In this document: positions 32,848 through 42,098 of the stretch, one piece after another | How the letters are laid out: the number at the start of each line of letters is the position of its first letter | How positions within the stretch are numbered: position 1 is the stretch's first letter | Source of the DNA: Streptomyces sp. RerS4 | GTDB lineage: Bacteria > Actinomycetota > Actinomycetes > Streptomycetales > Streptomycetaceae | Reading direction: 5' to 3' | NCBI RefSeq assembly: GCF_023515955.1 | Contig: NZ_CP097322.1 | Coordinates: 248,001 to 312,000 of the forward strand | DNA: 64,000 bases | Position numbers and translations under genes: made by a program | Notes under the pieces: model-generated | What the model saw: only the letters and a program-made list of their open reading frames with translations | What the model was told of the DNA's origin: nothing | Database searches by the model: none

Positions 32848-34389
32848 GTGACCAGTTCGTCGTCCTCCCCTGTCGCCGAGGGCACTCCTTCCCACCACGG
32901 CCTCGGTGCCTGGGCCGCCGGCGTGCTTGTGTTCGGCTCTTCGGCCGCGGTCCTGGTGGTCGAGATCGTCGCTCTGCGCCTGCTGGCTCCCTACCTCGGC
33001 CTCACCCTCGAAACCAGCACCCTGGTGATCGGCATCGCCCTCACCGCGATCGCCTGCGGCTCCTGGCTGGGTGGGCGCGTCGCCGACCGTCTCAACCCCC
33101 GCCGGCTGATCGGACCCGCGCTCGGCGTGTCGGGAGCGGTCGTGGCGCTCACCCCTGCCGTGCTGCGCACCACGGCGGAATGGGCACCGGCGATGCTCTT
33201 GTTGATCGCGTCGCTGACCATCCTCCTGCCGGGAGCACTGCTCGCGGCGGTGACGCCGATCGTGACCAAGTTGCGCCTTACCAGCCTCGCCGAGACCGGA
33301 ACGGTCGTCGGCCGACTGTCCGGCGTAGGCACCGTCGGGGCCATCGTCGGCACTGTCCTCACCGGCTTCGTCCTCGTAGCGAGGCTGCCGGTCAGCGGCA
33401 TCCTGATCGGCCTGGGAACACTGCTGGTGGTCGGCGCGGCGCTGGTCGAGTGGCGGACGCGCAGGTCGAGCAGCACCCTTGTGCCCGCGCTCGCGCTGGT
33501 GGTCGTCGCCGGCGGGCTCGCCACCACGGTCGCACCGGGTGGCTGCGACGCGGAGACCAGGTACCACTGCGCGCGGGTCGTCGCGGACCCCGACCGGCGC
33601 AGCGGCCGGACCCTGGTTCTGGACGGCTTGCGGCACTCCTACGTCGACGTCGACGACCCGACCGTCCTGGAGTTCGCGTACGTACGCGCCATCGCGTCGG
33701 TGGTCGACGCCGCCTTCCCCGCAGGTGAACCCCTCGCTGCCCACCACTTGGGCGGCGGTGGGCTCACCTTTCCCCGTTACCTCGCGGCCACGCGGCCCGG
33801 GACGCGCAGCCTCGTGTCCGAGATCGACAGCGGGGTCGTACGCATCAACCACGACCGACTCGGGCTGACGTCGCAAGCCGGTATCGGCGTACGCACCGAG
33901 GACGGCAGGCGCGGCCTGCGGCGGCTGGACGCCGGCAGCCGTGACCTCGTCGTCGGCGACGCCTTCGGGGGCGTCAGCGTGCCGTGGCATCTCACCACGG
34001 TGGAAGCGATGAAGGATGTACGGCGGGTGCTCGACGAGGACGGCCTGTACCTCGCCAACCTCATCGATCACGGCAGTCTGGCCTTCGCCCGTGCCGAAGT
34101 CGCCACGCTCAGCAAGACCTTCGAGCACGTCGCCGTCGTCGGCGAACCCGCCGACCTCGGCCTCGACCAAACCTCCGCCCCCAAGGGCGGCAATCTCGTG
34201 GCACTGGCCTCCAAGCGACCGATCGACCTCCGCGCGGCCCAGGCAGCGCTGGACGCCCGGCAGACGGGCTGGAAGATCACCACGGGCGACGACCTCACCT
34301 CCTGGATCGGCGACGCCCAACTGCTCACCGACGACTTCGCACCCGTCGACCAGCTCCTCCAGCCCTACAGCCCGCCGAACGGTCACTGA
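32848..34389 (+). CDS. Membrane-fused spermidine-synthase-like protein
   Basis: This protein of about 513 residues has roughly eight membrane helices (about 15-250; GVLVFGSSAAVLVVEIVALR at the start) and a C-terminal SAM-dependent methyltransferase-like domain related to polyamine aminopropyltransferases (HHLGGGGLTFPRYLAATRPG, then SLVSEIDSGVV; DLVVGDAFGG). This is the fused-MFS/spermidine synthase layout. GTG 32848 is preferred because AAGGA lies 8 nt upstream; ATG 32839 is the alternative. It is divergent from the gvp operon. The substrate is not clear, since many fused members lack aminopropyl transfer. Confidence 0.8.
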   Translation: MTSSSSSPVAEGTPSHHGLGAWAAGVLVFGSSAAVLVVEIVALRLLAPYLGLTLETSTLVIGIALTAIACGSWLGGRVADRLNPRRLIGPALGVSGAVVALTPAVLRTTAEWAPAMLLLIASLTILLPGALLAAVTPIVTKLRLTSLAETGTVVGRLSGVGTVGAIVGTVLTGFVLVARLPVSGILIGLGTLLVVGAALVEWRTRRSSSTLVPALALVVVAGGLATTVAPGGCDAETRYHCARVVADPDRRSGRTLVLDGLRHSYVDVDDPTVLEFAYVRAIASVVDAAFPAGEPLAAHHLGGGGLTFPRYLAATRPGTRSLVSEIDSGVVRINHDRLGLTSQAGIGVRTEDGRRGLRRLDAGSRDLVVGDAFGGVSVPWHLTTVEAMKDVRRVLDEDGLYLANLIDHGSLAFARAEVATLSKTFEHVAVVGEPADLGLDQTSAPKGGNLVALASKRPIDLRAAQAALDARQTGWKITTGDDLTSWIGDAQLLTDDFAPVDQLLQPYSPPNGH

Positions 34390-34690
34390 GCAAGGTCCGG
34401 GATCGGATCGCCGCGGTGGCTGACCCCGCGTTTCCGGTCCCGGCGCCAGACGGCGGTGTCCCGATCGACGGTGAAGTGGACGGCGGCGACGCCGTGAGCG
34501 GCGACGACGCGGTAGCACAGGGCACAGGGCACACGGCTCCCCCGGCGCCCGACGGGCTCATCCGCTCCGAGCCCACCCCCGGCGGCCGGCGCGACTTCGA
34601 CAGCTCCATGGTCGAGCGGGTCGTCGTGATCCAGCACCTCTGTTCGCTGCCGGCCTGGGCAGCTACGCCATCGACGAGGTGCTCCCCTGC

Positions 34691-34891
34691 ATGGAGACTC
34701 GGCTCGAAGAGCGCAACGGCGTCATGGAGCAGCTGTTCGCTCAGGAGGCCGAGCGCCTGGAGGCCAAGCGACGCGACATCGACCGCAGGGGCCTCCGGCG
34801 CGTGGCGGCCGACGGCCGGATCCTCGCCACCAAGCGGCAGGGCAAGCTGCTGCGGCTCTCCGGCGTGCTGCCCGACGCCTCGGCGAGGTAG
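34691..34891 (+). CDS. Small helical ORF, uncertain
   Basis: From ATG 34691 the frame reads ETRLEERNGVMEQLFAQEAE, RLEAKRRDIDRRGLRRVAAD and GRILATKRQGKLLRLSG, a basic coiled-coil pattern. An upstream extension in the same frame (LFAAGLGSYAIDEVLPC) also looks protein-like, so the gene could be longer with a GTG at 34679 or be a fragment. The rest of 34390-34690 shows no clear gene. Confidence 0.4.
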   Translation: METRLEERNGVMEQLFAQEAERLEAKRRDIDRRGLRRVAADGRILATKRQGKLLRLSGVLPDASAR

Positions 34892-34966
34892 GGCGTAGCG
34901 CGGGCCGCCCGGCGCCCGGCTCCGGCGCGTTGCGCAGCGGCGGGGCCGGGGCCCGGGGCGGAGCTG

Positions 34967-35006
34967 CTCTCAGAAGCTCTCAGGAGCACTCAGGAGCTCT
35001 CAGGAG
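34967..35006. repeat. Four tandem 10-bp repeats
   Basis: Four units of CTCTCAGGAG (with single-base changes in two) run end to end. The last unit covers the stop codon of the minus-strand gene that ends at 35000. Confidence 0.75.
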
Positions 35007-35566
35007 ACGACGCGTTCGCCGGACGGATCGGCGACCACGATCTGGATGTGCGGCGGGCCGTACTTGCGCGCCTTCTCGACCATCTTGGCCACATCGACCT
35101 TGTGCCGTTGCGCGGATATGTACAGCGGCGCCGGCATGGCCGGGTTCGGCGGCGGTACGTCCGCTCCGGCCGGCAGCGTCATGCCCGGCCGCAACCGGAC
35201 CCCGATCAGGGCGTGATCACCGTGCGGGGGCGTCACCACGACGAACTGTGTGACATCGGCCCACGGCAGGATCACGTTACCGATCCGCACCAGGGCGGTG
35301 TTGAAGTAGAACAGGAGGCGCCGGGAGTCGAACCACGACGATATGAGCGGGATCGCGAAGACGATCACCGCGCCGCCCTTGATGTCGAGCGCCCAGCCGA
35401 GGAACAGCGCGAGCGCCACCACGGCGGCGATCGCCCCCCACAGTCCCGCCTGGTCCTGCGAGGAGGCCGGGCGCGTCACCTTGTAGCGCTGCCACCGCAT
35501 GCCGCGCCTGGGCTGCCAGTTTGCGCCCGCTGAGGAGTTCGGGTACGACGAATTCGGATGCGACAT
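35000..35566 (-). CDS. Membrane-associated hypothetical protein, 188 residues
   Basis: The N terminus is polar and Ser/Asn-rich, followed by two adjacent hydrophobic segments (LWGAIAAVVALALFLGWALD and GGAVIVFAIPLISSWFDSRR) and a cytosolic part with RIGNVILPWADVTQFVVVTP, a pattern like bacterial PH-type domains of membrane-anchored proteins. The tail (PPHIQIVVADPSGERVVS) is conserved in style. It appears monocistronic. The PH-like reading is tentative. Confidence 0.6.
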   Translation of the reverse strand: MSHPNSSYPNSSAGANWQPRRGMRWQRYKVTRPASSQDQAGLWGAIAAVVALALFLGWALDIKGGAVIVFAIPLISSWFDSRRLLFYFNTALVRIGNVILPWADVTQFVVVTPPHGDHALIGVRLRPGMTLPAGADVPPPNPAMPAPLYISAQRHKVDVAKMVEKARKYGPPHIQIVVADPSGERVVS

Positions 35567-36155
35567 GGGAAAGAACCTCTGAATCTGACTGTGGTGGATA
35601 TCGAAATGCCGGCCCGGCTCATGAACGGAGGCGCCGGCGGCACCGCGGGCCGTCTCGGTTCGTGGCCTTGTGGAAGCGGGAGCGTGGGCCTGCGCGGGCG
35701 CCCGCGTCGTCCACGCGGTTGCGACAGGGGGCGGCTTGGCCGCCGGTGGCGGGCGATGAGGGCAGGTACGGCAACTGTGAAGTACCGCACAGGTCCGCTG
35801 GGTTCGAAACCGGAGCCGCGTGGCGCACGGACCGGTTGGATGTGTTCATGCATGTCGCAGCCGAGGTGCTTCCTCACGCTACGGCTCCGCCCCTACCGGT
35901 GGTGGCCCGTACGCGCAGCCGCCGGTCCTGACAGGGGCACCCGGTCGTCCGGTCACGTGGTTTGTTCCTTTCGGTCACCGACTCGGGGCTTCCGGAGTGG
36001 GTTGTGGCCGGGGATGGCTTTCGGGCTCCCGGGGCGCGATGTCGTGCGGCGTGGCGTACCGACGCAGGTGTCCTTCACCGTCGTCAGCCGTTCGCCGCGC
36101 ACATTCAAACCGGCATCGCACCGCGTGTCCCGGCCCGCCGGCCTCGTCGGACAGA
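35567..36155. other. Long intergenic stretch, nothing recognised
   Basis: Several open frames on both strands exist because of the high GC, but none has a ribosome site, sensible composition and consistent codon use. The right end leads into the iterons at 36156. Confidence 0.4.
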
Positions 36156-36177
36156 CACCGGACAATCACCGGACAAT
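36156..36177 (+). promoter_or_regulatory. Two perfect 11-bp iterons upstream of the HTH-SLT gene
   Basis: CACCGGACAAT occurs twice in direct tandem (36156-36166, 36167-36177), about 70 bp before the GTG start at 36249. An 11-bp spacing is one helical turn, so two protein monomers could bind the same face. The regulator is likely the HTH protein itself. Confidence 0.6.
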
Positions 36178-36248
36178 GGCTTTCGCACAGCCCGTACACC
36201 GCCGGACGCCGATGAACCGGACACGCCAAGGACAGGAAGGAACGAGAA

Positions 36249-37295
36249 GTGGGACGCCAAGAACAGCCGCTGGACCCCGAGCAGGGGCCTGTGGCCCGAT
36301 TCGCCCACGACTTGCGCGACCTCAGGCGGCGGGCGGGTAGCCCGTCCTATCGCCAACTCGCCGCCCGCACCCATTTCTCGGCCTCCACTCTGGCCGCCGC
36401 GGCCGCCGGTCAACGCCTACCCAGCGCCGCCGTATTGGCGGCTTTCGTCAACGCCTGCGGCGGCGACCCGGAAGAGTGGGAGCAGTACCGCGTACGCGTG
36501 CACGTCCTCTCCACCAGCCCACCACCCACAGGAGCCCCTGCCGCTGCTTCGGTCTCCTCGTCGTCGGCTTCCTCGCCGTCGACGCCCAAGGCCCAGGCCG
36601 AGACAGGCGATTCCCCGCGGAAGTCGAAGTTGCGGTGGCGGGTGCTGCGTAAGGTCACCGGCCCTGCCGCGGTCTTTGTGGCTGCCGTCATGACGCTCGG
36701 CGCGTTCGTCTCCGGCGACTCCGTCTCACCGAGGGGCGCCCAGTCGGCGGACCGGATGCCCGACCTGCCCGCCCCCATGGTGGAGGTGCGACTACGGGAC
36801 GACGGACGGTGGTTGCGTACCGACGCGGACATTCCCCGGCAGTATCGGCACTTGATCGTCGAGGCCGGGACCATGTGCGACGTCCCGCAGGTCACGCCCG
36901 CCCTGGTGGCGGCCATGCTTGAGGCGGAGAGCGGATTCGACCCCCTGCTGAGCGACCCGGCCAAGGACGAGTACGGCATCGCCCGCTGGACACCCCGAGT
37001 CCTTCGCTACTACCTGCCGCCCGCCAAACAGCAGGCCATCCCCACGCCGCCCTTCAGCGCCGAGGACTCCATCCCCGCCGTGGGCAGGATGCTGTGCGCG
37101 ATAGCCCCCGAACTCGAAGGCGTCCCAGGCGACCCGGCCCTCAACCTCGCCGCCGGCTACCGCATCTCGACCTGGCGGGTACAACGACAGGGCGCCGAAC
37201 TCCGAAGCATCCAGCCCTACCTCGACCGAGTCCGCGCCAATCTGGAGCGGTACCAGCCGGCTTCGCACCCTTCCCATGGCTTGGCCGGGCGGTAG
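36249..37295 (+). CDS. HTH-transmembrane-SLT (lytic transglycosylase-like) fusion
   Basis: This 348-residue protein has an N-terminal XRE-type helix-turn-helix (about 12-70: FAHDLRDLRRRAGSPSYRQL, TLAAAAAGQRLPSAAVLAAF), a Ser/Pro-rich linker, one membrane helix (about 138-156) and an outside SLT-like domain (about 195-330) with the catalytic Glu in ESGFDP and YGIARWTP after it. The C-terminal part should cut or bind peptidoglycan. GTG 36249 follows AGGAAGGA by about 6 nt. The layout suggests a transmembrane link between wall contact and DNA binding. SLT domains without activity also exist, so the role is inferred. Confidence 0.75.
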   Translation: MGRQEQPLDPEQGPVARFAHDLRDLRRRAGSPSYRQLAARTHFSASTLAAAAAGQRLPSAAVLAAFVNACGGDPEEWEQYRVRVHVLSTSPPPTGAPAAASVSSSSASSPSTPKAQAETGDSPRKSKLRWRVLRKVTGPAAVFVAAVMTLGAFVSGDSVSPRGAQSADRMPDLPAPMVEVRLRDDGRWLRTDADIPRQYRHLIVEAGTMCDVPQVTPALVAAMLEAESGFDPLLSDPAKDEYGIARWTPRVLRYYLPPAKQQAIPTPPFSAEDSIPAVGRMLCAIAPELEGVPGDPALNLAAGYRISTWRVQRQGAELRSIQPYLDRVRANLERYQPASHPSHGLAGR

Positions 37296-37571
37296 TGCCG
37301 TCACAATGTCAATGAGTGGGTGAGGCACCGAGGCCCTTGCCAGGGCGGCATCGAGATGGTTCTGGAGAAAGGTGCTGGTCACGCCGCAGATTTCGAAGGT
37401 CGACCGGTACGCGCCCATTCGGTGTGACGGCGGGATCTGGCGGGCGGTGCGCCAAGCGTTGGACCCAACACCACGAAACAGGTCTCCGTCTGCCGCAGGC
37501 CACGATGAAGCGATATCAGCCTGGACGGTTCCACCTGACAGGGCCACCTTCAGGCGCCTTGGGTTGGACGG

Positions 37572-38111
37572 TCAGTGGTCGGCATGGTGCAGCACGCTGC
37601 GGCAGTGGGCCCAGGCCGGCTCGGACAGCAGCGGCCGCCATCGAGTGAACAGGTCGAGAAGGTCCGCGCCGTAGCGGGTGCGGGCCTCTGGGCTGATCGC
37701 GGCGATGTCCAGCTCGTTGGCGGCGGTGAGTTCGGCGAAGTCCCGACGCGCTTCGAGGCTTGGACACGACCGTGTGCCGGTGAACCGGTCGACGAACGTG
37801 CCTCGGCTGTCGATCAGCCCCTGATACGAGGACTCGCGGTCGCAGGAGGCGTAGAAGTAGACGAGTGCTTCGGCTTCGACGCCGATCGCCTCGACCAGTT
37901 CCGCCCGGCGCCCCAAGTCCAGCAGCGCGACCGGGAACCCGTCGGTCCCGTAGAAGGCGTGACACAGCCCGGCGGATACCAGCGCCGGGCGAGCACCCCA
38001 CGAGGCGAGAAGGGTGCTGACTCGTTGCAAGTGCGCCGGCAGTGTTCCGCCGGGGTGCTCGATCCCCTCGGCTCCGGCCGCCTGCAGGATCGCCAGCGCT
38101 TGTGCGGTCAT
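37572..38111 (-). CDS. DUF6817-like hypothetical protein
   Basis: This 179-residue protein reads GTLPAHLQRVSTLLASWGAR, LVSAGLCHAFYGTDGFPVAL, then RAELVEAIGVEAEALVYFYA and DLFTRWRPLLSEPAWAHCRS. The His in AHLQRV and CHAFYGTDG, spaced as in HD-type helical folds, hint at a metal-binding helical protein. I recall this as DUF6817. ATG 38111 (MTAQALAILQAAGA) fits the family start. It is divergent from the Fic gene. Confidence 0.7.
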   Translation of the reverse strand: MTAQALAILQAAGAEGIEHPGGTLPAHLQRVSTLLASWGARPALVSAGLCHAFYGTDGFPVALLDLGRRAELVEAIGVEAEALVYFYASCDRESSYQGLIDSRGTFVDRFTGTRSCPSLEARRDFAELTAANELDIAAISPEARTRYGADLLDLFTRWRPLLSEPAWAHCRSVLHHADH

Positions 38112-38310
38112 CTGAACATCACCCGTCCGAACGGTCGCCGTCTGATCCCAAGCACCACGATCGTAGGACGAAATGCCGCCGATCACGCTGCGATCGCCTC
38201 GCCGCGTGTCCCGTCACGGCCCTACGCCGGCTACTGCAGGTGCGCCCTGCCCGAGGGGACCGGGCAGCCCAACCCTTGAACGGGCCCCCGGGCGGTGGCA
38301 GGCTGACGCG

Positions 38311-39735
38311 GTGATCGTTGAGTTGGCGCCTCGCTTCCTGAGCTGGGACGATGTGGATCCCGCCCGTCACGCGTTCGACAGCGTGTCCGCGGCGCAGGTG
38401 GTGCGCACGCTCGGCCCGGCCCGGTGTGTGCCTCACCGTCCGGATGTCCCGTTCGGTGACCCGGCGATGAGCGCCTGGAGCTGGGACCAGGGCCAGGTCT
38501 GGGCCGACGCCATGTCGTACGCCCTCGCCCGGCACTACGGCCGTTGGACCGTCGGGTGGCGCTGGTCGCACGACGAAGGGGACTTCGACGGGGGACCGGT
38601 CGGGAACTGGTGCTGCCCGCGGGACTCGATCACCACGCCGGAGGAGACGCTCGCCCGCGTCGTAGCGGCTCTGCGCGAATGGCGCGAGTGGCTGGAGACG
38701 CTTGCCGGGTGGTTCGACGCGTACCCGCTGGACCTGACCGACATCGCGGACCAGCGGATCCTGTGGGAGCGTGCGGCTCGGAACCTGATCCTCCAGGTTG
38801 TGGACCGGACCGGGTGCGGCAGCGGTTGGTACGGCCATTGTCGCCAGGTGCTGATGTGGTTTCTCAGCCGGTGGGGCGTCGCGACCGACGTGGCCCGGGA
38901 CTTGGTCGACGAGGCGATCGGCGGACGCTTCCACAGCTGGACCGGCCCCGATGTGGTGCTGGTCGAGGACATCGCGGAGCGGCTCGCGCATTCCCTACGG
39001 CCTGCCGACGCCGATACCGACGCTGGCGCCCACGTGGACGCGTCGACCCCGGATCATCTGCGGCGCTGGCTCGCGGTGCGCGAGTCGGTACCGTGGCACA
39101 CGGTCCCGGACAGTGGCGCGGACGGACCGGTGGCACCCACCCGCGACGGCGCGGCTCAGGACATCCGTGCCTTCGACGGCGCCGTCGATCCGGCCCGTGC
39201 GCAAGGCCTGCTCACCGCCCTGGACCTGCTACGAGCGGACGCCGCACGGGGAACACGGCTCGACTTCGCCACCCTCAGCCGCTGGCAACAGCACCTCCTG
39301 GACACCTCGCAGCCGCCGCCCTTCCGCAGCTCCCCCGCGTTCGCCAAAGGGGGCCGGGAACGTTACGGCATCGGACCGGACACCCTTGCCCGCTTCGAGA
39401 CCTGCCTCGCCGAGAGCGAGCGCGACGCCGGCCGCCCCCTCGGTCTGACCGCCCGTGCCGCCCGCGCCTATCTCGACGTCTGCTTCTTCCATCCCTTCGA
39501 CGACGGCAACGCCCGATCCGCCTTCCTCACCCTCGTCTTCGTCCTCGCCCGCGAGGGCATCGCCCTCGAAGGAGTCAGCCTGCTGCGGCGCGTCAGCTTC
39601 CAGGCCGACGACCCCGAGGACCCGCTGATCCTCGTCCGGTACATCAACGTCCACCTTGACGGGACCCGACGCCTCGCGGCGGAAGCGAACGGCTCGGCAC
39701 AGAGCCGAGCGGTGTCCACGGGGGGTGCGTGTTGA
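38311..39735 (+). CDS. Fic-domain protein with altered motif
   Basis: This 474-residue protein has an unassigned N-terminal half (about 1-260; rich in Trp) and a C-terminal Fic domain (about 285-450). The active-site motif is HPFDDGNARSAF (from residue 394). The catalytic His, the acid and the first Arg are present, but the usual Gly before that Arg is Ala and the second Arg of HPFx(D/E)GNGRxxR is Phe. Fic proteins mostly transfer AMP; the second Arg contacts the beta/gamma phosphate, so activity may be changed. No inhibitory helix (S/T)xxxE(G/N) is obvious. GTG 38311 is chosen for its position; the ribosome site is weak. Confidence 0.78.
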   Translation: MIVELAPRFLSWDDVDPARHAFDSVSAAQVVRTLGPARCVPHRPDVPFGDPAMSAWSWDQGQVWADAMSYALARHYGRWTVGWRWSHDEGDFDGGPVGNWCCPRDSITTPEETLARVVAALREWREWLETLAGWFDAYPLDLTDIADQRILWERAARNLILQVVDRTGCGSGWYGHCRQVLMWFLSRWGVATDVARDLVDEAIGGRFHSWTGPDVVLVEDIAERLAHSLRPADADTDAGAHVDASTPDHLRRWLAVRESVPWHTVPDSGADGPVAPTRDGAAQDIRAFDGAVDPARAQGLLTALDLLRADAARGTRLDFATLSRWQQHLLDTSQPPPFRSSPAFAKGGRERYGIGPDTLARFETCLAESERDAGRPLGLTARAARAYLDVCFFHPFDDGNARSAFLTLVFVLAREGIALEGVSLLRRVSFQADDPEDPLILVRYINVHLDGTRRLAAEANGSAQSRAVSTGGAC

Positions 39736-39789
39736 CGTGCGTCACCGAGCCCTGGGGCAGGTGCTGGTAGCGCTTCCTCCGGCCCGGAG

Positions 39790-40090
39790 TTCCGGTTGGC
39801 CAGGACGATCGCGTTGACAGTCGGGTGGCGGAGGTGTCGTAGCGCAGGAGCGCGGCCACCGGGTCGTGGTCGCGGGCCAGGCACCAGGCCAGGACGCGGG
39901 CGTCGACGATGGAGACGATGGACTGTGACCCGCCGTTCATCCCGGCGAGCCGGTTCAGGTCGATCCAGGTCTCCTCCGTGATCGGCGTACCGGTCGCGCG
40001 GTCTTCGAAACGGGCCTGGGCGCGGCGACGGCGATGCGCGGCTCGCCCTCGTGGCGGGCCAGCCCGAGATGAGGATGTCGTCGTCCGCTG
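39790..40090 (-). pseudogene. Decayed coding remnant
   Basis: The minus strand reads RATGTPITEETWIDLNRLAG, MNGGSQSIVSIVDARVLAWC and LARDHDPVAALLRYDT, clearly protein-like, with TVNAIVLANRNSGP continuing in another frame. No start codon with a ribosome site and no end in frame are visible. I do not recognise the family. Confidence 0.45.
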
Positions 40091-40135
40091 AGGCGGTCGC
40101 CGTCCGGGACGGGCAGAGGCACCGAGCTGCACGCT

Positions 40136-40606
40136 TCAGGACAGGGGCCCTCGCCCGCCCTGTAGCCGCTTGGCGAACGCCCGCGCGGCGGCGAGGTCTC
40201 CGGCGTTCGGCCGCTGCTTGTTGATACCGCCGACGAGCCTGAAGGGTGTCCAGGTGTCGAACGCCCGGCACGAGAAGCACCCGTCCACCTCGAAGCCCTT
40301 GCCTTCGAGGAGCTGAACCAGGGGGCGGGTGAAAGGCGACAGCGGTAGCTCGGGGAGCCCACTGGTGGCGAACACGAACGCCCGGCCCCGCCCGGTGGGA
40401 AGTCCCTTGACGAAGTCGGTCAAGCGGGGGTGGAGCCTGCTGTAGAAGACGCCCGAGCCGAATCCCACGAGGTCAGCGTCGGCCAGCTCCGCCAGGTCGG
40501 CGTGCTCGGGGGAGACAATCTTCGCGCCCAGCACCTGGGCCATGCTGTCGGCGACACGACGCGTATTGCCGTGCGACACAGAGGCGCACACGATGACGGC
40601 CTTCAT
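40136..40606 (-). CDS. Flavodoxin-family protein
   Basis: This 156-residue protein starts MKAVIVCASVSHGNTRRVAD, with the FMN phosphate-binding loop (S-x-S-H-G-N-T, close to the flavodoxin T/S-x-T-G-N-T), and continues ADLVGFGSGVFYSRLHPRLT and RAFVFATSGL, the second and third FMN loops. It lacks the acidic surface of true electron-carrier flavodoxins, so it may reduce a small substrate. ATG 40606 is preferred to GTG 40612 because of the spacing from GAAGGGA. It is monocistronic. Confidence 0.85.
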   Translation of the reverse strand: MKAVIVCASVSHGNTRRVADSMAQVLGAKIVSPEHADLAELADADLVGFGSGVFYSRLHPRLTDFVKGLPTGRGRAFVFATSGLPELPLSPFTRPLVQLLEGKGFEVDGCFSCRAFDTWTPFRLVGGINKQRPNAGDLAAARAFAKRLQGGRGPLS

Positions 40607-40889
40607 CTTCACGATCCCTTCTCTCGCTTCCGTCATGAGGACACCGGAGCGGCGTCCGATGTGACACCACACGGGTGTGATGGCGGTCATATCGCATGCA
40701 GACAGCGGTAAGGCGCTGATGAGTCGGTGTGTGAAGACTCAAGATCACGTCGTAGCCGCAGGTCACGCCGCGAGCCCCTCAGTTGCGCGGGCACACGCCC
40801 ACGGTGGCGTGCGTGGGCGACGAATCGGTCATCGACGGGAACGTGGTACCGCTCGACGTGGTGGGCGAGGTCGGTGTACGGGTCACAGC

Positions 40890-41208
40890 CAGCCGCGTCG
40901 GGCGGCTTTCAGGCCCGCTTCACCGCCGTCGGCAACCTCACTGGCGTCGGGACCGCCGACATCCTGGCCGTCGACGCCTCCAACGGGAACCTCTACCGCT
41001 ACTCCGGCCCCCACTACAACGGCGCCGCCAAGGTGCGGATCGGCACCGGTTGGGGCTCCATGACCAGCATGACCGGAGTCGGCGACGTCACCGGCGACGG
41101 CGTCCTGGACCTGCTGGCTCCGAAACCGCCACCGGAGATCTCTACCGCTACTCGGGGCCCGCCTGCGCGGGCGGCGCCGCGCGCGTCCGGATCGGCACGA
41201 GCTGGTGA
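40890..41208 (+). pseudogene. FG-GAP/VCBS repeat protein fragment
   Basis: The frame reads AVGNLTGVGTADILAVDASN, GNLYRYSGPHYNGAAKVRIG then VGDVTGDGVLDLLA and, after a frame change, [20 protein letters not shown] with RIGTSW and a stop. These are FG-GAP-type calcium-binding blades found in secreted Streptomyces proteins. The signal peptide and most blades are missing. Confidence 0.7.
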
Positions 41209-41272
41209 CGTTCCCACCCGACGTACCGGCCCTTCCTCTTCCCATCCTTCGCTCCCTTCTCAGGAGAACTTC

Positions 41273-42020
41273 GTGAGACTACGCAAAGCGTTCGCCGCGG
41301 CGGCGGCCCCGCTCGGTGGAGCCGTCGGCTCACTCACCCTCGCCCCCGCCGCGCAGACCGACAGCGTCGCCGGCGCGAACGCCCCACCCCCGACCGCAGT
41401 TCGACGCGATCCGCACCCGCCCGCAGGCGTACGGCTTCCAGGGCTTCTTCGCGACCGCCGTGCCCGGTGGCAACCCGAGCATCTGCGGGGGCGCCGATTA
41501 CGGCAACGCCGTCCTGGTCAAGGGCCCGCTGTCAGAGACGATGGTCCTCGATCTGACGGTGGGTGAGGAAACGGAACCCATCATCGTGCCTTGCGTGAAG
41601 ACCTACACCCAGAGCCGCGCCAACTGGGCGTGTTCCGTCCATCTCTACTGGAACGACGCCACCCTGCGTGAACAGGAGGCCGCCTCCTCCTTCTACGCCC
41701 CCGGCGTCGGTGACGGCGGCTCGGGCATCTTCATCGAGGCCGACGCGACAGATCGCGACCACTTCGTCGCCACCCCCTGCGGCGACGGCCGGGCCTGCTG
41801 CCGCGGCGGCGAGGCCACCTACGAGAACTCGAAGATCGACTACCTGTTCCTGTCCGAGCGTCACTTCAAGAACGCCAAAGCCGACGGCGGTGGTCGGTGC
41901 CGCGCCTCGCCGCGTTGTCGTGGGTCGCCAATGCTCCGCAGCGGCTCCCTCCTCCGCCTTGCGACGCACGGCACCGCCCACCGCTCCCTGATCCGGCCTG
42001 ATCCGAAAGACACCCCCTAG
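41273..42020 (+). pseudogene. Secreted endonuclease/exonuclease/phosphatase-family gene, frameshifted
   Basis: From GTG 41273 (AGGAG 6 nt upstream) a signal peptide reads RLRKAFAAAAAPLGGAVGSL. In a C-rich run near 41385-41400 the frame shifts and the mature part continues in the next frame: FDAIRTRPQAYGFQGFFATA, GNPSICGGADYGNAVLVKGP, then VKTYTQSRANWACSVHLYWN. Right after this the conserved loop with GDFN is missing, and ASSFYAPGVGDGGSGIFIEA follows directly. The end also loses the SDH-type motif. The family is metal-dependent phosphodiester/phosphomonoester hydrolases; this copy should be inactive. Confidence 0.72.
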
Positions 42021-42098
42021 CCCTGTTGGCGCGTTCCTGAGCCGAGGCATGCCGGAGCCGATCCGCCGACACCGCTCAGATCCACTGAACGACGACGC

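Noticed and set aside
31948..34518. 856-residue minus-strand open frame across gvpO and the synthase-like gene
   Set aside because: It crosses two well-supported genes in other frames and has no coherent domain; a shadow of the GC-rich coding strands.
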